A DNA stretch of 64,000 nucleotides from Hippasteria phrygiana (Eukaryota > Echinodermata > Asteroidea > Valvatida > Goniasteridae), in NCBI GenBank assembly GCA_037893225.1, contig JAZGUH010000525.1:806001-870000 (forward strand). Reading direction: 5' to 3'. How positions within the stretch are numbered: the stretch's first letter is position 1; each line of letters starts with the position of its first letter. Positions 11,357-24,334 of the stretch are shown here, piece after piece. A model generated the notes under the pieces. That model worked only from the letters and a program-made list of their open reading frames with translations. It ran no database searches and was not told the DNA's origin. The translations under genes and the position numbers were made by a program.

Positions 11357-14300
11357 CGGGAAGAAAATAAACATTGCGAGGTTTGAATTTTCTCCACAAG
11401 TGTTAAATCTAAGAAGCCGCCGATAATTGCAACATGTAGCGCCAGATCTAAGCTATCCATACATGTCAAAATTACTGAATTTGGTTGATATTTCATGCAA
11501 TTATGAATGAGTAAAGCAAGTCATACCCTAGGGAATTTGACATGCATGGAGCAATAAATAGACGGTAACATGTACACAGATGTTGGCCGGGAAGAAAATA
11601 AACATTGCGAGGTTTGAATTTTCTCCACAAGTGTTAATTCTAAGAAGCCGCCGATAATTGCAACATGTAGCGCCAGATCTAAGCTATCCATACATGTCAA
11701 AATTACTGAATTTGGTTGATATTTCATGCAATTATGAATGAGTAAAGCAAGTCCATACCCCAGGGAATTTGACAGGCATGGAGCAATAAATAGAAGGTAA
11801 TATGCACACAGATGGTGGCCGGAAAGAAAATAAACATTGCGAGGTTTGAATTTTCTCCACACGTTTTAACTCTAAGAAGCCGCCGATAATTGCAACATGT
11901 AGCGCCAGATCTAAGCTATCCATACATGTAAAAATTACTGAATTTGGTTGATATTTCATGCAATTATGAATGAGTAAAGCAAGTCCATACCCCAGGGAAT
12001 TTGACAGGCATGGAGCAATAAATAAAAGGTAATCTGCACACAGATGGTGGCCGGGAAGAAAATAAACATTGCGAGGTTTGAATTTTCTCCACAAGTGTTA
12101 ACTCTAAGAAGCCGCCGATAATTGCAACATGTAGCGCCAGATCTAAGCTATCCATACATGTCAAAATTACTGAATTTGGTTGATATTTCATGCAATTATG
12201 AATGAGTAAATCAAGTCATACCCCAGGGAATTTGACAGGCATGGAGCAATAAATAGACGGTAACATGTACACAGATGTTGGCCGGGAAGAAAATAAACAT
12301 TGCGAGGTTTGAATTTTCTCCACAAGTGTTAATTCTAAGAAGCCGCCGATAATTGCAACATGTAGCGCCAGATCTAAGCTATCCATACATGTCAAAATTA
12401 CTGAATTTGGTTGATATTTCATGCAATTATGAATGAGTAAAGCAAGTCCATACCCCAGGGAATTTGACAGGCATGGAGCAATAAATAGAAGGTAATATGC
12501 ACACAGATGGTGGCCGGAAAGAAAATAAACATTGCGAGGTTTGAATGTTCTCCACAAGTTTTAACTCTAAGAAGCCGCCGGTAATTGCAACATGTAGCGC
12601 CAGATCTAAGCTATCCATACATGTCAAAATTACTGAATTTGGTTGATATTTCATGCAATTATGAATGAGTAAAGCAAGTCCATACACCAGGGAATTTGAC
12701 ATGCATGGAGCAATAAATAGACGGTAATATGTACACAGATGTTGGCCGGAAAGAAAATAAACATTGCGAGGTTTGAATTTTATCCACAAGTTTTAACTCT
12801 AGGAAGCCGCCAATGATTGCAACATGTAGCGCCAGATCTAAGCTATCCATACATGTCAAAATTACTGTATTTGGTTGATATTTCATGCAATTATGAATGA
12901 GTAGAGCAAGTCCATACCCCAGGGAATTTGACAGGCATGGAGCAATAAATAGAAGGTAATATGCACACAGATGTTGGCCGGAAAGAAAATAAACATTGCG
13001 AGGTTTGAATTTTCTCCACAAGTGTTAACTCTAAGAAGCCGCCGATAATTGCAACATGTAGCGCCAGATCTAAGCTATCCATACATGTCAAAATTACTGA
13101 ATTTGGTTGATATTTCATGCAATTATGAATGAGTAAAGCAAGTCATACCCTAGGGAATTTGACATGCATGGAGCAATAAATAGACGGTAACATGTACACA
13201 GATGTTGGCCGGGAAGAAAATAAACATTGCGAGGTTTGAATTTTCTCCACAAGTGTTAATTCTAAGAAGCCGCCGATAATTGCAACATGTAGCGCCAGAT
13301 CTAAGCTATCCATACATGTCAAAATTACTGAATTTGGTTGATATTTCATGCAATTATGAATGAGTAAAGCAAGTCCATACCCCAGGGAATTTGACAGGCA
13401 TGGAGCAATAAATAGAAGGTAATATGCACACAGATGGTGGCCGGAAAGAAAATAAACATTGCGAGGTTTGAATTTTCTCCACACGTTTTAACTCTAAGAA
13501 GCCGCCGATAATTGCAACATGTAGCGCCAGATCTAAGCTATCCATACATGTAAAAATTACTGAATTTGGTTGATATTTCATGCAATTATGAATGAGTAAA
13601 GCAAGTCCATACCCCAGGGAATTTGACAGGCATGGAGCAATAAATAAAAGGTAATCTGCACACAGATGGTGGCCGGGAAGAAAATAAACATTGCGAGGTT
13701 TGAATTTTCTCCACAAGTGTTAACTCTAAGAAGCCGCCGATAATTGCAACATGTAGCGCCAGATCTAAGCTATCCATACATGTCAAAATTACTGAATTTG
13801 GTTGATATTTCATGCAATTATGAATGAGTAAATCAAGTCATACCCCAGGGAATTTGACATGCATGGAGCAATAAATAGACGGTAACATGTACACAGATGT
13901 TGGCCGGGAAGAAAATAAACATTGCGAGGTTTGAATTTTCTCCACAAGTGTTAATTCTAAGAAGCCGCCGATAATTGCAACATGTAGCGCCAGATCTAAG
14001 CTATCCATACATGTCAAAATTACTGAATTTGGTTGATATTTCATGCAATTATGAATGAGTAAAGCAAGTCCATACCCCAGGGAATTTGACAGGCATGGAG
14101 CAATAAATAGAAGGTAATATGCACACAGATGGTGGCCGGAAAGAAAATAAACATTGCGAGGTTTGAATTTTCTCCACACGTTTTAACTCTAAGAAGCCGC
14201 CGATAATTGCAACATGTAGCGCCAGATCTAAGCTATCCATACATGTCAAAATTACTGAATTTGGTTGATATTTCATGCAATTATGAATGAGTAAATCAAG

Positions 14301-14831
14301 TCATACCCCAGGGAATTTGACATGCATGGAGCAATAAATAGACGGTAACATGTACACAGATGTTGGCCGGGAAGAAAATAAACATTGCGAGGTTTGAATT
14401 TTCTCCACAAGTGTTAATTCTAAGAAGCCGCCGATAATTGCAACATGTAGCGCCAGATCTAAGCTATCCATACATGTCAAAATTACTGAATTTGGTTGAT
14501 ATTTCATGCAATTATGAATGAGTAAAGCAAGTCCATACCCCAGGGAATTTGACAAGCATGGAGCAATAAATAGAAGGTAATATGCACACAGATGTTGGCC
14601 GGAAAGAAAATAAACATTGCGAGGTTTGAATTTTCTCCACAAGTTTTAACTCTAAGAAGCCGCCGATAATTGCAACATGTAGCGCCAGATCTAAGCTATC
14701 CATACATGTCAAAATTACTGAATTTGGTTGATATTTCATGCAATTATGAATGAGTAAAGCAAGTCCATACCCCAGGGAATTTGACAGGCATGGAGCAATA
14801 TATAAGAGGTAATCTGCACACAGATGGTGGC
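11357..14831 (+). repeat. 15-monomer tandem duplication, copy 2 (3,475 bp)
   Basis: This copy begins exactly where the first ends. At the junction, the TATATAAG-bearing monomer m49 is followed directly by A-type m50. At 6,028-6,722, 14,600-15,294 and 16,454-17,148 the same pair is separated by one monomer with GAATGAATAAAGC. The junction therefore joins non-equivalent monomers in register, as expected for a duplication by unequal exchange. Confidence 0.85.
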
Positions 14832-15526
14832 CGGGAAGAAAATAAACATTGCGAGGTTTGAATTTTCTCCACAAGTGTTAACTCTAAGAAGCCGCCGATA
14901 ATTGCAACATGTAGCGCCAGATCTAAGCTATCCATACATGTCAAAATTACTGAATTTGGTTGATATTTCATGCAATTATGAATGAATAAAGCAAGTCCAT
15001 ACCCCAGGGAATTTGACAGGCATGGAGCAATAAATAAAAGGTAATCTGCACACAGATGGTGGCCGGGAAGAAAATAAACATTGCGAGGTTTGAATTTTCT
15101 CCACAAGTGTTAAATCTAAGAAGCCGCCGATAATTGCAACATGTAGCGCCAGATCTAAGCTATCCATACATGTCAAAATTACTGAATTTGGTTGATATTT
15201 CATGCAATTATGAATGAGTAAAGCAAGTCATACCCTAGGGAATTTGACATGCATGGAGCAATAAATAGACGGTAACATGTACACAGATGTTGGCCGGGAA
15301 GAAAATAAACATTGCGAGGTTTGAATTTTCTCCACAAGTGTTAATTCTAAGAAGCCGCCGATAATTGCAACATGTAGCGCCAGATCTAAGCTATCCATAC
15401 ATGTCAAAATTACTGAATTTGGTTGATATTTCATGCAATTATGAATGAGTAAAGCAAGTCCATACCCCAGGGAATTTGACAGGCATGGAGCAATAAATAG
15501 AAGGTAATATGCACACAGATGGTGGC

Positions 15527-15758
15527 CGGAAAGAAAATAAACATTGCGAGGTTTGAATTTTCTCCACACGTTTTAACTCTAAGAAGCCGCCGATAATTGC
15601 AACATGTAGCGCCAGATCTAAGCTATCCATACATGTAAAAATTACTGAATTTGGTTGATATTTCATGCAATTATGAATGAGTAAAGCAAGTCCATACCCC
15701 AGGGAATTTGACAGGCATGGAGCAATAAATAGAAGGTAATATGCACACAGATGGTGGC
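15527..15758 (+). repeat. Extra hybrid monomer m68 (y first half, x second half)
   Basis: The order x (15,295), y/x hybrid (15,527), y (15,759), B (15,991) replaces the usual x, y, B. The first half is y-like (CACACGTTTT, TGTAAAAATT). The second half is x-like (GACAGGC, TAGAAGGTAATATGC, GGTGGC). It represents a gain of one monomer, the opposite outcome to the losses at m18 and m185, so both classes of unequal-exchange product are present in this array. Confidence 0.82.
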
Positions 15759-17148
15759 CGGAAAGAAAATAAACATTGCGAGGTTTGAATTTTCTCCACA
15801 CGTTTTAACTCTAAGAAGCCGCCGATAATTGCAACATGTAGCGCCAGATCTAAGCTATCCATACATGTAAAAATTACTGAATTTGGTTGATATTTCATGC
15901 AATTATGAATGAGTAAAGCAAGTCCATACCCCAGGGAATTTGACAGGCATGGAGCAATAAATAAAAGGTAATCTGCACACAGATGGTGGCCGGGAAGAAA
16001 ATAAACATTGCGAGGTTTGAATTTTCTCCACAAGTGTTAACTCTAAGAAGCCGCCGATAATTGCAACATGTAGCGCCAGATCTAAGCTATCCATACATGT
16101 CAAAATTACTGAATTTGGTTGATATTTCATGCAATTATGAATGAGTAAATCAAGTCATACCCCAGGGAATTTGACATGCATGGAGCAATAAATAGACGGT
16201 AACATGTACACAGATGTTGGCCGGGAAGAAAATAAACATTGCGAGGTTTGAATTTTCTCCACAAGTGTTAATTCTAAGAAGCCGCCGATAATTGCAACAT
16301 GTAGCGCCAGATCTAAGCTATCCATACATGTCAAAATTACTGAATTTGGTTGATATTTCATGCAATTATGAATGAGTAAAGCAAGTCCATACCCCAGGGA
16401 ATTTGACAAGCATGGAGCAATAAATAGAAGGTAATATGCACACAGATGTTGGCCGGAAAGAAAATAAACATTGCGAGGTTTGAATTTTCTCCACAAGTTT
16501 TAACTCTAAGAAGCCGCCGATAATTGCAACATGTAGCGCCAGATCTAAGCTATCCATACATGTCAAAATTACTGAATTTGGTTGATATTTCATGCAATTA
16601 TGAATGAGTAAAGCAAGTCCATACCCCAGGGAATTTGACAGGCATGGAGCAATATATAAGAGGTAATCTGCACACAGATGGTGGCCGGGAAGAAAATAAA
16701 CATTGCGAGGTTTGAATTTTCTCCACAAGTGTTAACTCTAAGAAGCCGCCGATAATTGCAACATGTAGCGCCAGATCTAAGCTATCCATACATGTCAAAA
16801 TTACTGAATTTGGTTGATATTTCATGCAATTATGAATGAATAAAGCAAGTCCATACCCCAGGGAATTTGACAGGCATGGAGCAATAAATAAAAGGTAATC
16901 TGCACACAGATGGTGGCCGGGAAGAAAATAAACATTGCGAGGTTTGAATTTTCTCCACAAGTGTTAAATCTAAGAAGCCGCCGATAATTGCAACATGTAG
17001 CGCCAGATCTAAGCTATCCATACATGTCAACATTACTGAATTTGGTTGATATTTCATGCAATTATGAATGAGTAAAGCAAGTCATACCCTAGGGAATTTG
17101 ACATGCATGGAGCAATAAATAGACGGTAACATGTACACAGATGTTGGC

Positions 17149-19928
17149 CGGGAAGAAAATAAACATTGCGAGGTTTGAATTTTCTCCACAAGTGTTAATT
17201 CTAAGAAGCCGCCGATAATTGCAACATGTAGCGCCAGATCTAAGCTATCCATACATGTCAAAATTACTGAATTTGGTTGATATTTCATGCAATTATGAAT
17301 GAGTAAAGCAAGTCCATACCCCAGGGAATTTGACAGGCATGGAGCAATAAATAGAAGGTAATATGCACACAGATGGTGGCCGGAAAGAAAATAAACATTG
17401 CGAGGTTTGAATTTTCTCCACACGTTTTAACTCTAAGAAGCCGCCGATAATTGCAACATGTAGCGCCAGATCTAAGCTATCCATACATGTAAAAATTACT
17501 GAATTTGGTTGATATTTCATGCAATTATGAATGAGTAAAGCAAGTCCATACCCCAGGGAATTTGACAGGCATGGAGCAATAAATAAAAGGTAATCTGCAC
17601 ACAGATGGTGGCCGGGAAGAAAATAAACATTGCGAGGTTTGAATTTTCTCCACAAGTGTTAACTCTAAGAAGCCGCCGATAATTGCAACATGTAGCGCCA
17701 GATCTAAGCTATCCATACATGTCAAAATTACTGAATTTGGTTGATATTTCATGCAATTATGAATGAGTAAATCAAGTCATACCCCAGGGAATTTGACAGG
17801 CATGGAGCAATAAATAGACGGTAACATGTACACAGATGTTGGCCGGGAAGAAAATAAACATTGCGAGGTTTGAATTTTCTCCACAAGTGTTAATTCTAAG
17901 AAGCCGCCGATAATTGCAACATGTAGCGCCAGATCTAAGCTATCCATACATGTCAAAATTACTGAATTTGGTTGATATTTCATGCAATTATGAATGAGTA
18001 AAGCAAGTCCATACCCCAGGGAATTTGACAGGCATGGAGCAATAAATAGAAGGTAATATGCACACAGATGGTGGCCGGAAAGAAAATAAACATTGCGAGG
18101 TTTGAATTTTCTCCACACGTTTTAACTCTAAGAAGCCGCCGATAATTGCAACATGTAGCGCCAGATCTAAGCTATCCATACATGTAAAAATTACTGAATT
18201 TGGTTGATATTTCATGCAATTATGAATGAGTAAAGCAAGTCCATACCCCAGGGAATTTGACAGGCATGGAGCAATAAATAAAAGGTAATCTGCACACAGA
18301 TGGTGGCCGGGAAGAAAATAAACATTGCGAGGTTTGAATTTTCTCCACAAGTGTTAACTCTAAGAAGCCGCCGATAATTGCAACATGTAGCGCCAGATCT
18401 AAGCTATCCATACATGTCAAAATTACTGAATTTGGTTGATATTTCATGCAATTATGAATGAGTAAATCAAGTCATACCCCAGGGAATTTGACATGCATGG
18501 AGCAATAAATAGACGGTAACATGTACACAGATGTTGGCCGGGAAGAAAATAAACATTGCGAGGTTTGAATTTTCTCCACAAGTGTTAATTCTAAGAAGCC
18601 GCCGATAATTGCAACATGTAGCGCCAGATCTAAGCTATCCATACATGTCAAAATTACTGAATTTGGTTGATATTTCATGCAATTATGAATGAGTAAAGCA
18701 AGTCCATACCCCAGGGAATTTGACAGGCATGGAGCAATAAATAGAAGGTAATATGCACACAGATGTTGGCCGGAAAGAAAATAAACATTGCGAGGTTTGA
18801 ATTTTCTCCACAAGTTTTAAATCTAAGAAGCCGCCGATAATTGCAACATGTAGCGCCAGATCTAAGCTATCCATACATGTCAAAATTACTGAATTTGGTT
18901 GATATTTCATGCAATTATGAATGAGTAAAGCAAGTCCATACCCCAGGGAATTTGACAGGCATGGAGCAATAAATAAAAGGTAATCTGCACACAGATGGTG
19001 GCCGGGAAGAAAATAAACATTGCGAGGTTTGAATTTTCTCCACAAGTGTTAACTCTAAGAAGCCGCCGATAATTGCAACATGTAGCGCCAGATCTAAGCT
19101 ATCCATACATGTCAAAATTACTGAATTTGGTTGATATTTCATGCAATTATGAATGAGTAAATCAAGTCATACCCCAGGGAATTTGACAGGCATGGAGCAA
19201 TAAATAGACGGTAACATGTACACAGATGTTGGCCGGGAAGAAAATAAACATTGCGAGGTTTGAATTTTCTCCACAAGTGTTAATTCTAAGAAGCCGCCGA
19301 TAATTGCAACATGTAGCGCCAGATCTAAGCTATCCATACATGTCAAAATTACTGAATTTGGTTGATATTTCATGCAATTATGAATGAGTAAAGCAAGTCC
19401 ATACCCCAGGGAATTTGACAGGCATGGAGCAATAAATAGAAGGTAATATGCACACAGATGGTGGCCGGAAAGAAAATAAACATTGCGAGGTTTGAATTTT
19501 CTCCACACGTTTTAACTCTAAGAAGCCGCCGATAATTGCAACATGTAGCGCCAGATCTAAGCTATCCATACATGTAAAAATTACTGAATTTGGTTGATAT
19601 TTCATGCAATTATGAATGAGTAAAGCAAGTCCATACCCCAGGGAATTTGACAGGCATGGAGCAATAAATAAAAGGTAATCTGCACACAGATGGTGGCCGG
19701 GAAGAAAATAAACATTGCGAGGTTTGAATTTTCTCCACAAGTGTTAACTCTAAGAAGCCGCCGATAATTGCAACATGTAGCGCCAGATCTAAGCTATCCA
19801 TACATGTCAAAATTACTGAATTTGGTTGATATTTCATGCAATTATGAATGAGTAAATCAAGTCATACCCCAGGGAATTTGACATGCATGGAGCAATAAAT
19901 AGACGGTAACATGTACACAGATGTTGGC
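17149..19928 (+). repeat. Trimer x-y-B run, four tandem copies of 695 bp
   Basis: Copies are 17,149-17,843, 17,844-18,538, 18,539-19,233 and 19,234-19,928. The B monomers alternate GACAGGC, GACATGC, GACAGGC, GACATGC, so the better unit is a hexamer of 1,390 bp repeated twice. In the third copy the y position is occupied by a different monomer (GTTTTAAATCT, no CACACG; 18,771-19,002). A further x-type monomer follows at 19,929. Confidence 0.85.
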
Positions 19929-21550
19929 CGGGAAGAAAATAAACATTGCGAGGTTTGAATTTTCTCCACAAGTGTTAATTCTAAGAAGCCGCCGATAATT
20001 GCAACATGTAGCGCCAGATCTAAGCTATCCATACATGTCAAAATTACTGAATTTGGTTGATATTTCATGCAATTATGAATGAGTAAAGCAAGTCCATACC
20101 CCAGGGAATTTGACAGGCATGGAGCAATAAATAGAAGGTAATATGCACACAGATGTTGGCCGGAAAGAAAATAAACATTGCGAGGTTTGAATTTTCTCCA
20201 CAAGTTTTAACTCTAAGAAGCCGCCGATAATTGCAACATGTAGCGCCAGATCTAAGCTATCCATACATGTCAAAATTACTGAATTTGGTTGATATTTCAT
20301 GCAATTATGAATGAGTAAAGCAAGTCCATACCCCAGGGAATTTGACAGGCATGGAGCAATATATAAGAGGTAATCTGCACACAGATGGTGGCCGGGAAGA
20401 AAATAAACATTGCGAGGTTTGAATTTTCTCCACAAGTGTTAACTCTAAGAAGCCGCCGATAATTGCAACATGTAGCGCCAGATCTAAGCTATCCATACAT
20501 GTCAAAATTACTGAATTTGGTTGATATTTCATGCAATTATGAATGAATAAAGCAAGTCCATACCCCAGGGAATTTGACAGGCATGGAGCAATAAATAAAA
20601 GGTAATCTGCACACAGATGGTGGCCGGGAAGAAAATAAACATTGCGAGGTTTGAATTTTCTCCACAAGTGTTAAATCTAAGAAGCCGCCGATAATTGCAA
20701 CATGTAGCGCCAGATCTAAGCTATCCATACATGTCAAAATTACTGAATTTGGTTGATATTTCATGCAATTATGAATGAGTAAAGCAAGTCATACCCTAGG
20801 GAATTTGACATCCATGGAGCAATAAATAGACGGTAACATGTACACAGATGTTGGCCGGGAAGAAAATAAACATTGCGAGGTTTGAATTTTCTCCACAAGT
20901 GTTAATTCTAAGAAGCCGCCGATAATTGCAACATGTAGCGCCAGATCTAAGCTATCCATACATGTCAAAATTACTGAATTTGGTTGATATTTCATGCAAT
21001 TATGAATGAGTAAAGCAAGTCCATACCCCAGGGAATTTGACAGGCATGGAGCAATAAATAGAAGGTAATATGCACACAGATGGTGGCCGGAAAGAAAATA
21101 AACATTGCGAGGTTTGAATTTTCTCCACACGTTTTAACTCTAAGAAGCCGCCGATAATTGCAACATGTAGCGCCAGATCTAAGCTATCCATACATGTAAA
21201 AATTACTGAATTTGGTTGATATTTCATGCAATTATGAATGAGTAAAGCAAGTCCATACCCCAGGGAATTGGACAGGCATGGAGCAATAAATAAAAGGTAA
21301 TATGCACACAGATGGTGGCCGGGAAGAAAATAAACATTGCGAGGTTTGAATTTTCTCCACAAGTGTTAACTCTAAGAAGCCGCCGATAATTGCAACATGT
21401 AGCGCCAGATCTAAGCTATCCATACATGTCAAAATTACTGAATTTGGTTGATATTTCATGCAATTATGAATGAGTAAATCAAGTCATACCCCAGGGAATT
21501 TGACATGCATGGAGCAATAAATAGACGGTAACATGTACACAGATGTTGGC

Positions 21551-24334
21551 CGGGAAGAAAATAAACATTGCGAGGTTTGAATTTTCTCCACAAGTGTTAA
21601 TTCTAAGAAGCCGCCGATAATTGCAACATGTAGCGCCAGATCTAAGCTATCCATACATGTCAAAATTACTGAATTTGGTTGATATTTCATGCAATTATGA
21701 ATGAGTAAAGCAAGTCCATACCCCAGGGAATTTGACAGGCATGGAGCAATAAATAGAAGGTAATATGCACACAGATGTTGGCCGGAAAGAAAATAAACAT
21801 TGCGAGGTTTGAATTTTCTCCACAAGTTTTAACTCTAAGAAGCCGCCGATAATTGCAACATGTAGCGCCAGATCTAAGCTATCCATACATGTCAAAATTA
21901 CTGAATTTGGTTGATATTTCATGCAATTATGAATGAGTAAAGCAAGTCCATACCCCAGGGAATTTGACAGGCATGGAGCAATATATAAGAGGTAATCTGC
22001 ACACAGATGGTGGCCGGGAAGAAAATAAACATTGCGAGGTTTGAATTTTCTCCACAAGTGTTAACTCTAAGAAGCCGCCGATAATTGCAACATGTAGCGC
22101 CAGATCTAAGCTATCCATACATGTCAAAATTACTGAATTTGGTTGATATTTCATGCAATTATGAATGAATAAAGCAAGTCCATACCCCAGGGAATTTGAC
22201 AGGCATGGAGCAATAAATAAAAGGTAATCTGCACACAGATGGTGGCCGGGAAGAAAATAAACATTGCGAGGTTTGAATTTTCTCCACAAGTTTTAACTCT
22301 AAGAAGCCGCCGATAATTGCAACATGTAGCGCCAGATCTAAGCTATCCATACATGTCAAAATTACTGAATTTGGTTGATATTTCATGCAATTATGAATGA
22401 GTAAAGCAAGTCCATACACCAGGGAATTTGACATGCATGGAGCAATAAATAGACGGTAACATGTACACAGATGTTGGCCGGAAAGAAAATAAACATTGCG
22501 AGGTTTGAATTTTATCCACAAGTTTTAACTCTAGGAAGCCGCCAATGATTGCAACATGTAGCGCCAGATCTAAGCTATCCATACATGTCAAAATTACTGT
22601 ATTTGGTTGATATTTCATGCAATTATGAATGAGTAGAGCAAGTCCATACCCCAGGGAATTTGACAGGCATGGAGCAATAAATAGAAGGTAATGTGCACAC
22701 AGATGTTGGCCGGAAAGAAAATAAACATTGCGAGGTTTGAATTTTCTCCACAAGTGTTAACTCTAAGAAGCCGCCGATAATTGCAACATGTAGCGCCAGA
22801 TCTAAGCTATCCATACATGTCAAAATTACTGAATTTGGTTGATATTTCATGCAATTATGAATGAGTAAAGCAAGTCCATACCCCAGGGAATTTGACAGGC
22901 ATGGAGCAATAAATAGAAGGTAATATGCACACAGATGGTGGCCGGGAAGAAAATAAACATTGCGAGGTTTGAATTTTCTCCACAAGTGTTAACTCTAAGA
23001 AGCCGCCGATAATTGCAACATGTAGCGCCAGATCTAAGCTATCCATACATGTCAAAATTACTGAATTTGGTTGATATTTCATGCAATTATGAATGAGTAA
23101 AGCAAGTCCATACCCCAGGGAATTTGACAGGCATGGAGCAATAAATAGAAGGTAATATGCACACAGATGTTGGCCGGAAAGAAAATAAACATTGCGAGGT
23201 TTGAATTTTCTCCACAAGTTTTAACTCTAAGAAGCCGCCGATAATTGCAACATGTAGCGCCAGATCTAAGCTATCCATACATGTCAAAATTACTGAATTT
23301 GGTTGATATTTCATGCAATTATGAATGAGTAAAGCAAGTCCATACCCCAGGGAATTTGACAGGCATGGAGCAATATATAAGAGGTAATCTGCACACAGAT
23401 GGTGGCCGGGAAGAAAATAAACATTGCGAGGTTTGAATTTTCTCCACAAGTGTTAACTCTAAGAAGCCGCCGATAATTGCAACATGTAGCGCCAGATCTA
23501 AGCTATCCATACATGTCAAAATTACTGAATTTGGTTGATATTTCATGCAATTATGAATGAATAAAGCAAGTCCATACCCCAGGGAATTTGACAGGCATGG
23601 AGCAATAAATAAAAGGTAATCTGCACACAGATGGTGGCCGGGAAGAAAATAAACATTGCGAGGTTTGAATTTTCTCCACAAGTTTTAACTCTAAGAAGCC
23701 GCCGATAATTGCAACATGTAGCGCCAGATCTAAGCTATCCATACATGTCAAAATTACTGAATTTGGTTGATATTTCATGCAATTATGAATGAGTAAAGCA
23801 AGTCCATACACCAGGGAATTTGACATGCATGGAGCAATAAATAGACGGTAACATGTACACAGATGTTGGCCGGAAAGAAAATAAACATTGCGAGGTTTGA
23901 ATTTTATCCACAAGTTTTAACTCTAGGAAGCCGCCAATGATTGCAACATGTAGCGCCAGATCTAAGCTATCCATACATGTCAAAATTACTGTATTTGGTT
24001 GATATTTCATGCAATTATGAATGAGTAGAGCAAGTCCATACCCCAGGGAATTTGACAGGCATGGAGCAATAAATAGAAGGTAATGTGCACACAGATGTTG
24101 GCCGGAAAGAAAATAAACATTGCGAGGTTTGAATTTTCTCCACAAGTGTTAACTCTAAGAAGCCGCCGATAATTGCAACATGTAGCGCCAGATCTAAGCT
24201 ATCCATACATGTCAAAATTACTGAATTTGGTTGATATTTCATGCAATTATGAATGAGTAAAGCAAGTCCATACCCCAGGGAATTTGACAGGCATGGAGCA
24301 ATAAATAGAAGGTAATATGCACACAGATGGTGGC
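21551..24334 (+). repeat. Six-monomer tandem duplication (2 x 1,392 bp)
   Basis: m94-m99 (21,551-22,942) and m100-m105 (22,943-24,334) have the same order: x-like, TATATAAG type, GAATGAATAAAGC type, f-like with GTTTTAAC, g, and l-like. The clear difference is in the first monomer: TTAATTCT in copy 1, TTAACTCT in copy 2. This lies at the boundary between regions I and II and mixes markers of both. Confidence 0.83.

Larger units (their letters stand above)
1..21550 (+). repeat. Region I sub-array: irregular HOR built on A-x-y-B cassettes
   Basis: Monomers m1-m93. This part is distinguished by the B-type 231-bp monomer (AAATCAAGTCATACCCC), found nowhere else in the window, by x-type monomers (GTGTTAATTCT) and by y-type monomers (CACACGTTTT plus TGTAAAAATT). 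A-type monomers occur at m10, 20, 29, 35, 42, 50, 57, 66, 74 and 90, a spacing of 6 to 16 monomers, so there is no single fixed HOR period. Instead, several duplications of different sizes are nested. Every ~300-base stretch within it is satellite with no gene. Confidence 0.9.
2784..21550 (+). repeat. B-type 231-bp monomers (16 copies)
   Basis: These have the same one-base deletion as A-type but a different haplotype: AAATCAAGTCATACCCC, with no CCCTAGG. Starts are 2784, 5102, 5565, 7187, 8577, 10199, 10662, 12052, 13674, 14137, 15991, 17613, 18308, 19003, 19698 and 21320. None lies beyond 21,550. Most have GACATGC after the deletion; those at 8577, 12052, 17613 and 19003 have GACAGGC. The coordinates bound the set only. 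Confidence 0.95.
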
